Shown here: positions 51,188 to 58,191 of the stretch, one piece after another
Position numbering within the stretch: position 1 is the stretch's first letter
How the letters are laid out: every line of letters begins with the position of its first letter
NCBI GenBank assembly: GCA_023408315.1
Contig: JAEYKI010000013.1
Coordinates: 1-64,000 of the forward strand
Direction of reading: 5' to 3'
Source: Bacillota bacterium
GTDB lineage: Bacteria > Bacillota > Clostridia > Christensenellales > Christensenellaceae
Length of the DNA stretch: 64,000 bases
The notes under the pieces: model-generated
The model's database searches: none
Seen by the model: only the letters and a program-made list of their open reading frames with translations
What the model was told of the DNA's origin: nothing
Translations under genes and position numbers: made by a program

Positions 51188-52060
51188 TTATAGTTTGTTG
51201 AGCAGGCTAAACACAATCATGGCAAACGGTACGCCGATCAGGATACCCATTGCCAAAAACGCAGCGCCATGGGACAAATACATTTTACGGGGCCGTTCAT
51301 CCAGCTGCTGCTTTATCCTTTCTTCTTCAATTTTTAAAACGTTCTGCAACAACCCATCCAGTGTGTCCTTATAGTCCAAGCCCTGCGAAATGCCTATGCA
51401 GGCCGATACGAATTCGCCCACGGTATACAGCCGTATCCGTCCTTTAAACTGCGTGAGCGCCGCAATAACATTGCCCGACCGCATATTAAACAGCAGCCGT
51501 TCAATCTCCGGCTTCAGGTCAGGCCCGGCCACCAGCAGATACCGTTCAAAGAACCGGATCAAGTCACGGTCTGCCTGCATGGAAAACTGCATCACCTCAA
51601 TCATCCTTGGCAGCTCGCTTTCTATCCGCTCGTCTATCTCGGCAATCCGCCGGTGTTCGTCCGTTCCGGCCCGGATCAGCAGCAATACCGACAACGCCAC
51701 AAACACAAGCATGGCCCAGGGCGCAACCGCAAGCGCAAACAGTACGCCTATAGCGATCATAAACAGCGCCTGGACTGCCGATCGCGCAATATACACTTCC
51801 GGCGTCATACCCGCGTCCATGCGCTCCAGATCATCGGCCAGCCTTTTCCTGCGCAGGGCAGGCAACCGCACCAGCTTGCCGATCAGCCGCGCCAGCGGCA
51901 TCACGATGCGTTCCTCAATCCCCTGGCCCCAAGACCGCCTGCCGCGCGCGTTCCTCAATGCCCTGGTGTTCCCCGGATCAGGCAGCCGCAGGGCCGCTTT
52001 CAGCCCGTTATACATGCCTAGCGCCAGCAGGACGCAAAAAAGAAAATATAAAATAACCAA
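51188..52060 (-). CDS. tadC: Tad pilus inner-membrane protein TadC
   Basis: A 290-residue type II secretion F-domain protein with membrane helices at the N-terminus, in the middle (AIGVLFALAVAPWAMLVFVA) and at the C-terminus (FLAMGILIGVPFAMIVFSLL). The cytoplasmic F domain reads ESELPRMIEVMQFSMQADRD. TadB and TadC form the platform on which TadA drives pilin polymerisation. The start is TTG with AAGGAGG. It follows tadB by 12 bp. Confidence 0.9.
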   Translation of the reverse strand: MVILYFLFCVLLALGMYNGLKAALRLPDPGNTRALRNARGRRSWGQGIEERIVMPLARLIGKLVRLPALRRKRLADDLERMDAGMTPEVYIARSAVQALFMIAIGVLFALAVAPWAMLVFVALSVLLLIRAGTDEHRRIAEIDERIESELPRMIEVMQFSMQADRDLIRFFERYLLVAGPDLKPEIERLLFNMRSGNVIAALTQFKGRIRLYTVGEFVSACIGISQGLDYKDTLDGLLQNVLKIEEERIKQQLDERPRKMYLSHGAAFLAMGILIGVPFAMIVFSLLNKL

Positions 52061-52072
52061 CAGGCATCCTCC

Positions 52073-52984
52073 TTACACATCCAGCGGACGGTTCACCTGG
52101 ACTGTCCGCAGCGTAGACAAAAACAGCAGCAGGATTGCTATGGCCAGGCTGATTTTCCCCGGCATTGAGCCAAACAGCAGCGGCGCGTATTCCGGCAGCA
52201 CCATGCCGATCAGCAGCGGCACAACCACAACCAGCAGCATTTCCATGATGAAATACACATAGTTGTTCCGGACGATTGTGTCCAGCTCCATCTGCATCCG
52301 CCTGGTCATGGACATGCGCCGCAGTATTGTACCCAACACCACGCGCAGCGCCCTGTTATGCTGGCATTCCATCAGTGTGTCGCACCAGGCATGCCAGTAA
52401 CGGTTGTTCACCTTGGGGCGCATGCGCCGTATCGCGTCCGCCACATGCGGGTCAATCAGTTCAACGTCCGATAAAAACGTCCTGAATATCCCCAGCATGG
52501 GCTGCTGCAAATTGGGCAGCGCCGCGCGCACCGCGCTGATCAGATCCTCGCCCAGCGAATACGCGTTTGTCACCACGGTCATGGCGTTCTGCGCGCTGGC
52601 GTCCGTTTGCCGGATGTACTGCGCCGTGCGTATATGGATGGCCATTACGGGAACCATCGCCAGCACAGGCGCCAGCACGATGGCCACAAACACATTGTCC
52701 AGCGCCATGCCCGCCACTATACCCAGGACGCCCAGGATTGCGCTCATCAGCCTGTACTTGTTCCAGTCCTCGCCCATATCGGCGCTGGCCAGCATCTGCT
52801 CGGCCTGTATGATGCGCCTCCGGAGGCCGCGCGGCTCCCGGCCTGTAATGGCGTCGATCTTCCGCCGTTTCCGCTCTGCCTGATCAAAAGGCGCGGACAG
52901 GCGGCCCACAACAGGCCAAAGGCCGAACATAGTAAAAAACGCCGCCAGTATCAGCAGCGTTACAAGAATGCTTACGGCAGTCAT
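52073..52984 (-). CDS. tadB: Tad pilus inner-membrane protein TadB
   Basis: A 303-residue type II secretion F-domain protein, partner of TadC. Membrane helices lie at 5-25, ~95-135 (VFVAIVLAPVLAMVPVMAIH) and the C-terminus (MEMLLVVVVPLLIGMVLPEY). The F domain contains SLGEDLISAVRAALPNLQQP. It overlaps tadA by four bases (ATGA). Gene order tadA-tadB-tadC is canonical. Confidence 0.9.
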   Translation of the reverse strand: MTAVSILVTLLILAAFFTMFGLWPVVGRLSAPFDQAERKRRKIDAITGREPRGLRRRIIQAEQMLASADMGEDWNKYRLMSAILGVLGIVAGMALDNVFVAIVLAPVLAMVPVMAIHIRTAQYIRQTDASAQNAMTVVTNAYSLGEDLISAVRAALPNLQQPMLGIFRTFLSDVELIDPHVADAIRRMRPKVNNRYWHAWCDTLMECQHNRALRVVLGTILRRMSMTRRMQMELDTIVRNNYVYFIMEMLLVVVVPLLIGMVLPEYAPLLFGSMPGKISLAIAILLLFLSTLRTVQVNRPLDV

Positions 52985-54300
52985 ACCGTACCCCCTTTCT
53001 CCAGAATCATTTGTTTTAAGGAATCGGACGGCTCCCGCACCGCCTTATGGCAATCCGCCGCGCTGTCATAGGCAAACAGTGTGCGCAGCTCCGGCATTCC
53101 CCCGCCGCCTGATTCCAATTCAACAATCTGCATGATCTTGCGGCTTTCATCCTCCAACTGGCGAATGTAGCAGATCACCGGAAACGCTTTGCAGATCTTC
53201 CGCCGCAGATCGTCGTCAGCAAACCCGCGCGATATCTCGGATTCACGGCTGTACATCATGATCTTTTCTATTGCCTTATCCACGCTCCCGGAATGGATGG
53301 ACGTAATGACCGCGTGGCCGGACATGGCTGAAGACAACGCCGTATATGCTTCCTCGCCGCGCATTTCGGCTACCGCGATCACCTTTGGCGTAAAACGCAT
53401 AAATCGTTTGAGCAGCTGGTTCTGGCTGATGGCATACCGCGGATCCTGCGCCTCCCTTGTCCTGGTATGGATGACGGACGATATCACTTTTCCGTCTGCG
53501 TCACGCTTTACCAAATTTAGTTCCCTGTTTTCCTCCATGGTTAAGATTCTTCTCTGGTCAGTTTTATCTTCAACCAACAAGGACAGCAGGTATTCCAGCA
53601 GTGTTGTTTTTCCGCTGCCGGTTTCACCGGCTATCACAATGGATACGCCATATTTCAGGCATGCCTCCAGAAACAGTAATTCCTTCTCGTCTGCTGTTTT
53701 TTCCGCCAGCAATTCCTCCCGGGTGATTTTGACCGTCCGCTGCCGCCGGATCACGAACGCGACGCCGACGTCGCCGTCCACCACCGGCGCGATCCATGCC
53801 GATACGCGGATACCGCGGGTAAAATATGAATCAACGTCAGGGGTGCTTTCATCAAGCTGGTATCCGCCCAGCCGTACCATCTTTTTGATGGTGTCACTGG
53901 CATGCTGCGGATCCCGGAAATGCTCCGCGTATTTCACGGCCTTCTGACCGGCGTACACCACTTCAATGTCATCCCAGGAGTTCCCGCGTATCTCTTCCAC
54001 GCTGTCGTCATACAGCAGCGGCTCCAGGAACCCGAACCCCGCCATATCGCCCACCAGCCGGTCGGCCAGGTCTTCCGGCGTATAATCCCGGTAGGTGATC
54101 TCCTGCGCGGCCAGGCATTGCAGCACGATGTTCCACAGTGCTTTTTTCGCACCGGCGTCATCCAGCGTCGCCTGGATCGCTTCGGCATATTTCTCCGAAA
54201 CATACTGGCGCACTTTTTCCAGGATCTTTCCGTATGCGTCATCCGCGCCTGTTCCGGCGTCCTGGGCAACCAGAAAAAATGAAGATAACTTTTTACCCAT
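52981..54300 (-). CDS. tadA: Tad pilus assembly ATPase TadA/CpaF
   Basis: A 439-residue secretion ATPase of the CpaF group. The N-terminal domain reads VRQYVSEKYAEAIQATLDDA. Walker A is IVIAGETGSGKTTLLEYLLS near residue 227. VIAVAEMRGEEAYTALSSAM marks the Walker B/Asp-box region, and the His motif is HAVITSIHSGSVDKAIEKIM. It powers pilus extension. The start is ATG 54300, nine bases after GGGAGG; a start at 54309 would sit on the ribosome binding site. It overlaps tadZ by eight bases. Confidence 0.93.
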   Translation of the reverse strand: MGKKLSSFFLVAQDAGTGADDAYGKILEKVRQYVSEKYAEAIQATLDDAGAKKALWNIVLQCLAAQEITYRDYTPEDLADRLVGDMAGFGFLEPLLYDDSVEEIRGNSWDDIEVVYAGQKAVKYAEHFRDPQHASDTIKKMVRLGGYQLDESTPDVDSYFTRGIRVSAWIAPVVDGDVGVAFVIRRQRTVKITREELLAEKTADEKELLFLEACLKYGVSIVIAGETGSGKTTLLEYLLSLLVEDKTDQRRILTMEENRELNLVKRDADGKVISSVIHTRTREAQDPRYAISQNQLLKRFMRFTPKVIAVAEMRGEEAYTALSSAMSGHAVITSIHSGSVDKAIEKIMMYSRESEISRGFADDDLRRKICKAFPVICYIRQLEDESRKIMQIVELESGGGGMPELRTLFAYDSAADCHKAVREPSDSLKQMILEKGGTV

Positions 54301-55024
54301 TGGCCACATCCTCCCGCGTTCCGTACGCCAGCAACTCCCTCACCATCCGGCGCACCTCCTTATCCAAAATCTTCCCCGTCTTTCCCTGGGGCTTAAATTC
54401 CCGGCCACAGGCGTGGGCATACAAAAGTTCATGGCAGAACGGCAGCTCGTATGCAACCTTCCTGCCGGACGCGCGCTCAAATTCCTGCTTGTCGTGATAG
54501 CTCTGCGTTTTGGATAACACGATATGCACCGGGCAGCGTACATGCTGCAATAACCGCTCCATTGCGAACAGGCTGTTCATCCCTTCCGCGTCGCATGAAG
54601 TCAAAAACAGCAGAACGTCCGCATGCCCGGCCACCGGCGGCATAAACGGGTCTACCCGTTGGCCGGACACATCCAGTACAACATGCCCCACTTCTTCGAT
54701 GCATTCCTCCAGAAAGCTTTCCGCCTGCGCCGCCTGATCCAGATCAACCTCATAGGAAAACACATCGTCCATTGTGGTCGTACCGGCGAAGAAAAGCTGC
54801 CTGATTTTTTCATGCTGCTGCAGGTACGGCGTTACCGGCTGTTTTGTGTCCAGTGTCAGATAATGGCCAAGCGAACGCAGGGCCTTATCCGCCTGCAGGA
54901 CTGTCGGCACGGTCATGTCGGTATTGATCACCGCCGTAATATCATCGCGCGCAAGATACCGCCCCAGCGCACCGGCCAGGGTGGTCTTGCCCAAACCTTC
55001 CCGTCCAATAATCCCTATGACCAT
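54293..55024 (-). CDS. tadZ: TadZ/CpaE-like P-loop protein
   Basis: A 243-residue MinD/ParA-type protein: deviant Walker A MVIGIIGREGLGKTTLAGAL at residues 1-20, VVLDVSGQRVDPFM as Walker B region, and SCDAEGMNSLFAMERLLQHV. Tad loci carry such a protein to place the pilus machine in the cell. It lacks the N-terminal receiver-like domain of longer TadZ proteins, as is common in Firmicutes. It overlaps cpaB by ten bases. Confidence 0.82.
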   Translation of the reverse strand: MVIGIIGREGLGKTTLAGALGRYLARDDITAVINTDMTVPTVLQADKALRSLGHYLTLDTKQPVTPYLQQHEKIRQLFFAGTTTMDDVFSYEVDLDQAAQAESFLEECIEEVGHVVLDVSGQRVDPFMPPVAGHADVLLFLTSCDAEGMNSLFAMERLLQHVRCPVHIVLSKTQSYHDKQEFERASGRKVAYELPFCHELLYAHACGREFKPQGKTGKILDKEVRRMVRELLAYGTREDVANG

Positions 55025-55827
55025 ACCTGCAGCTCCTCCTTCCCGAGATACCGCAGCCGGGCGTCGCCGCGCGCCACGAACACCAGGTGCAACGCCGCGC
55101 CGTCCTCAATGTCCACCAGCTTTTTGGCTTGCTCACTATTCACATAAAATGATACGGTTGTGGGGATCGCCGTTGTGTTTGCCTTGTCATCCGTCTTCGC
55201 AGACCCGCTGTATACCCCGGCCACCTCCACGTATTTCAGTTCATCCGGCAATACCGCGTCATCCGGCAGCTCCGGAGCCGTGGAGACGGTGGCCAGCGGG
55301 GTGGGCTGCGCGCTTGCTTCAACGGGCTGCGCACTCTGCGCCGCCGGAAGCGTTGCCTGTGCGGCCGCGTTTACAATGGTGCTGCCGCCCCCGGAGCTTT
55401 TGGCCGGTACGGCGTATACGGACACCAGGTCGCCCGGTTTCAGTATGCCGGACACTCCGGCAGCGGCTGACGGTATGGTGACGGACACGATCATTTTGTT
55501 TGCGCTTACCGTCATTTGTTCCTCGCCGGGCTTCGTATCCACTATTTTTTCTTTGGTCACATAATCCGATTTGCTGATGTACCGGCTTGCGTACTTGCCC
55601 ACCGCCTTGTCCGGCGCGCCCAGCGTATCCGCCGGTATGGCCTGCGAGAACACCTCGGCTTGGGTCAGCATCTTGTCTGTAATCACCGTACCCGCCGGTA
55701 TATCCTGCGCGGCGATCACTGCCGTTACCTTTTTGTACTGCTGGTTGTTATACGCTGGCAGCAACACAAAACCAATTCCTATTGCCAGCAAAACGCACAA
55801 CACCGCCAGCACCATTTTTCTTTTCAA
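55015..55827 (-). CDS. cpaB: Tad pilus protein CpaB/RcpC (SAF domain)
   Basis: About 270 residues from a TTG at 55827 that overlaps the end of the peptidase gene. The membrane anchor is MVLAVLCVLLAIGIGFVLLP. The SAF/beta-clip domain (VIAAQDIPAGTVITDKMLTQ, ADTLGAPDKAVGKYASR) is followed by a beta domain with ILKPGDLVSVYAVPAK. A Gln/Ala/Pro-rich linker and a C-terminal VDIEDGAALHLVFVARGDAR complete it. CpaB bridges the platform and the envelope, contacting peptidoglycan. Longer in-frame starts read repetitive low-quality sequence and were rejected. Confidence 0.88.
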   Translation of the reverse strand: MKRKMVLAVLCVLLAIGIGFVLLPAYNNQQYKKVTAVIAAQDIPAGTVITDKMLTQAEVFSQAIPADTLGAPDKAVGKYASRYISKSDYVTKEKIVDTKPGEEQMTVSANKMIVSVTIPSAAAGVSGILKPGDLVSVYAVPAKSSGGGSTIVNAAAQATLPAAQSAQPVEASAQPTPLATVSTAPELPDDAVLPDELKYVEVAGVYSGSAKTDDKANTTAIPTTVSFYVNSEQAKKLVDIEDGAALHLVFVARGDARLRYLGKEELQVWS

Positions 55828-56258
55828 TTCATCATCAACTCCTTTATCAACACAATTGCGGCGGCGGCAGGGGCGTACAACGCCCCCAGCGCCACCCTGT
55901 CTGTTGCCCGCTTGCGGGCCACAAGGATATATATAAACGCGGCAATACCGGCGAGGGCAAGTGACAGGCAAAAGCCGGTCAAGCCCAGGTACAGCGCGGA
56001 AACAAAGAGCAGCTTAACGTCCCCGGCCCCGATCGCACCCTTGCGCCAGGGAATGGCCAGCATAAGAGCGAGGCCCGCTCCCACCAGGGTTAAAGGTTCA
56101 AACGGTTTGCTGAAAAAAGAAAACAGGGCCAGCACCAGCATCATGGCCACCGCCCTGTTTGGTATGCGCCGCTCTTTTATGTCCCAAACGCAGCAGTACG
56201 CCAGGAGGAATAAAAAACACCCGGCGATTGCCGGGTGTAGAAAAGCATATATATTCAT
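55824..56258 (-). CDS. tadV: Prepilin peptidase TadV (A24 family)
   Basis: A 144-residue integral membrane aspartic peptidase that cleaves the Flp leader. First Asp in CCVWDIKERRIPNRAVA, second in RKGAIGAGDVKLLFVSALYL (GxGD motif). About five hydrophobic helices. The short length is normal for TadV/CpaA. It is the first gene of the Tad cluster in transcription order and overlaps cpaB. Confidence 0.92.
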   Translation of the reverse strand: MNIYAFLHPAIAGCFLFLLAYCCVWDIKERRIPNRAVAMMLVLALFSFFSKPFEPLTLVGAGLALMLAIPWRKGAIGAGDVKLLFVSALYLGLTGFCLSLALAGIAAFIYILVARKRATDRVALGALYAPAAAAIVLIKELMMN

Positions 56259-56307
56259 AATTAAAAACCTTTACCATTATTTTAGCTGACAGGCGTAAAA
56301 AACACGA

Positions 56308-56388
56308 TTATTTCCAGTTAAGAAAAATAATCAATTCAGCAATGCCAGCAGCGACAAGCGGTATCATATGATACGGAAATCTTTTCAT
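56308..56388 (-). CDS. Putative 26-residue hydrophobic peptide
   Basis: AAAGGTGG lies six bases before an ATG that opens MKRFPYHMIPLVAAGIAELI followed by IFLNWK and a stop. A single short hydrophobic helix with basic ends. It could be a small membrane peptide linked to the Tad cluster or a chance frame. The good ribosome binding site is the main support. Confidence 0.4.
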   Translation of the reverse strand: MKRFPYHMIPLVAAGIAELIIFLNWK

Positions 56389-56419
56389 ATAATCCACCTT
56401 TCAAATCACTTTTACCCAA

Positions 56420-56791
56420 TCAATTTCCAGCTCCCCCTTTCGTGTCAGCGCCAACTCTTTGCAGCATTTGGTCAATCAGTTTTGTCAAAAGGCTGATATC
56501 GCAGTCCCGAAGGCCCGCCCAATCATTGCCTGACTCGCGCAGGATCAGGATGTCTCCCACAATGGGATTCCCGTGTTGATCCATGGCATACAGATAGCTT
56601 CCAAAGATGTTTAAAGGCAGACCTTCCAGTCTGCCTTCTCCATTCACTATCATAATATACGGCGCTGCCAGCCTTCGCGGCCACACCGTTTCAGGCGTCC
56701 CGCCGACTGCATTCCCTACAGTATCGATGACAGGCTCCTTTAAATCCATAATATTTATTGTATTGTCAGTGGTAACAATTATTCCTCTCAT
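56420..56791 (-). CDS. DUF3846-domain protein
   Basis: A 123-residue protein with PRRLAAPYIMIVNGEGRLEG, LPLNIFGSYLYAMDQHGNPI and VGDILILRESGNDWAGL. This is the DUF3846 pattern, common as a single-domain protein in phages and ICEs, where it often sits near ArdC-like genes. The function is unknown. It overlaps the upstream membrane protein gene by four bases (ATGA). Confidence 0.82.
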   Translation of the reverse strand: MRGIIVTTDNTINIMDLKEPVIDTVGNAVGGTPETVWPRRLAAPYIMIVNGEGRLEGLPLNIFGSYLYAMDQHGNPIVGDILILRESGNDWAGLRDCDISLLTKLIDQMLQRVGADTKGGAGN

Positions 56792-57588
56792 AAGCCCTCC
56801 TGCTTTAAGCGGAATTTGATGTTGTAAAAATCGCGGGTTTTACCATAATACCATGGACAACTTAAATAATCGTCCGCACAGCAATCATGGCAATCCGCGC
56901 TGTACATGGCCGCATACATTTTACTTTGGTTGAGTTTGTACAACTTGCTTATTATATTTATTGGGGCAATAATCTTAACAGCTCCTTTTTGCTCCAGGCG
57001 TTTAAGCACTTCGTACATATTTTGATTCGTGTCAGTTAAATAAACCCTTCCCTTTTTTAAGCGTTTTTTCACCGACAAGATTTCAGCAGTGATCAAATGG
57101 CTCTTTCTTGCACATTTTTCTTTTTGGGTTTTAAAACACTCGCCCTGGGCCTCAAAAACATCCCGCATTTTATTTCCTTTGCTATGCCATGGACGTTGCG
57201 TTATGATATATTTATTTGTAAATGGAAACCGGTATACAATAAATAAGCCGGTTTGCCTTTTCCCCGCGATCCATCCAGGCAGAAAAACGCACGCAATGCC
57301 TATTGACATACTGGCACAAAACAAAATTACATTCGCAGGGAAGGCCAGCAAACCCAACGCTATCAATCCCGCGCCTGCACCAATTAAAATAGCCCATAAT
57401 TGTAGTTTCAGCAATTCATTTATATCCGCCGTATCAATTAATCCTGCCAATATTATACAAGCACCGACAATTGGAATCAACCATTCGTGTCCCGTCTCTT
57501 TTAACCAAGTGAAAAAGGGAAGCAATGCAAAAGCACTGGCAACTGCTGCAGAATATACAAAAAACAAGTAACTTTTTTTATATATCAT
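56788..57588 (-). CDS. Membrane protein with cytoplasmic winged-helix-like tail
   Basis: A 266-residue protein. Three to four transmembrane helices lie in residues 1-110 (WLIPIVGACIILAGLIDTAD, LWAILIGAGAGLIALGLLAF, VILFCASMSIGIACVFLPGW). A soluble tail of about 150 residues follows. The tail contains LITAEILSVKKRLKKGRVYL and NMYEVLKRLEQKGAVKIIAP, which looks like a helix-turn-helix or winged helix. It ends with a Cys-rich patch (SADCHDCCADDYLSCPWYYG). Possibly a membrane-bound regulator. No family recognised. Confidence 0.65.
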   Translation of the reverse strand: MIYKKSYLFFVYSAAVASAFALLPFFTWLKETGHEWLIPIVGACIILAGLIDTADINELLKLQLWAILIGAGAGLIALGLLAFPANVILFCASMSIGIACVFLPGWIAGKRQTGLFIVYRFPFTNKYIITQRPWHSKGNKMRDVFEAQGECFKTQKEKCARKSHLITAEILSVKKRLKKGRVYLTDTNQNMYEVLKRLEQKGAVKIIAPINIISKLYKLNQSKMYAAMYSADCHDCCADDYLSCPWYYGKTRDFYNIKFRLKQEGL

Positions 57589-57767
57589 TATTGCCCTCCT
57601 GATTTCTGTTTATCTTTTCTGCTGCGTACCTTGCAGGTTGTCCCGAGTATAAGAATATTGTTGTTCTTATACGATCTTTCAGAAAAAATAAGGACTTGGC
57701 TTTTTAACAAATCAATACTTGAGTTAAAATCAATAGATTTGTTTGTTTTGTTACGTTTTGTTCTCAT
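57588..57767 (-). CDS. Small basic protein (59 residues)
   Basis: It starts at ATG 57767 with AAGGGGG upstream; a longer frame to 57797 lacks a site. MRTKRNKTNKSIDFNSSIDL is followed by LILGTTCKVRSRKDKQKS. Basic at both ends, suggesting nucleic-acid binding; no family recognised. Its stop codon touches the start of the membrane protein gene, so the two are coupled. Confidence 0.55.
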   Translation of the reverse strand: MRTKRNKTNKSIDFNSSIDLLKSQVLIFSERSYKNNNILILGTTCKVRSRKDKQKSGGQ

Positions 57768-57810
57768 AAGAATGGCCCCCTTATAGGTAAGTTGCAAATT
57801 TTAATCATAA

Positions 57811-57844
57811 CCAAAAAACAACAAAGACCGCAGTATTTGCGGTC
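57811..57844 (-). terminator. Terminator, probably of the type I toxin mRNA
   Basis: On the minus strand GACCGC-AAATACT-GCGGTC is followed by TTTGTTGTTTTTT. The next minus-strand gene upstream is the 26-codon toxin-like ORF, whose mRNA would be about 310 nt and would cover the whole antisense RNA. Confidence 0.7.
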
Positions 57845-57886
57845 CCATCCATAAAGCAATCGTATATACGTTTCACTTTTTTGGAC

Positions 57887-58000
57887 TTGCATTTTTTTCT
57901 GAAAAAATGATATAATAAAAGCAAGGATACAACCGCACAAGCGGTTAGCCTCGGTATCAGTTACAATAACCGCACTTTAGCACGGGGCGGTTATTTTTTT
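57887..58000 (+). ncRNA. Antisense RNA of a type I toxin-antitoxin-like locus
   Basis: Promoter TTGCAT (57887-57892), 18 bp, then extended -10 TGATATAAT (57908-57916). The RNA would start near 57921 with GCAAGGATACAACCGC and a hairpin ACCGC-ACAA-GCGGT. It would end at a strong terminator AATAACCGC...GCGGTTATT with seven T (57966-58000), giving about 75-80 nt. It is fully antisense to the 3' untranslated region of the toxin-like gene, whose stop codon lies in the terminator arm. This is the layout of RatA/TxpA-type and related systems. Confidence 0.65.
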
Positions 58001-58065
58001 GCGTTACTATCGAATATCTTCCAAACGACTATCAGTATGACAGCCAGAATAGCCAAATATTCCAT
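57991..58065 (-). CDS. Type I toxin-like hydrophobic peptide (24-26 residues)
   Basis: MEYLAILAVILIVVWKIF followed by DSNAKK: one membrane helix and a charged tail, the pattern of small Fst/TxpA/holin-like type I toxins of Firmicutes. The ATG at 58065 has GGGGGG eight bases upstream; an ATG at 58071 would add two residues. The leader contains CTTC-CCTGT-GAAG, able to mask the ribosome binding site. The promoter carries an extended -10 TGATATAAT (TATAAT at 58128-58133). The first transcribed bases GCAAGGATACAA are the same as those of the antisense RNA but inverted in the DNA. The probable role is element maintenance. Confidence 0.65.
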   Translation of the reverse strand: MEYLAILAVILIVVWKIFDSNAKK

Positions 58066-58191
58066 GCGCATCACCCCCCTTCACAGGGAAGTGCTAACCG
58101 CCTCGCATTGTATCCTTGCTGGATTCCATTATATCACATCTGGGACAGCAATTCGATTTCCAAAGAAAAAAATTTTATGTAATACTCATTC

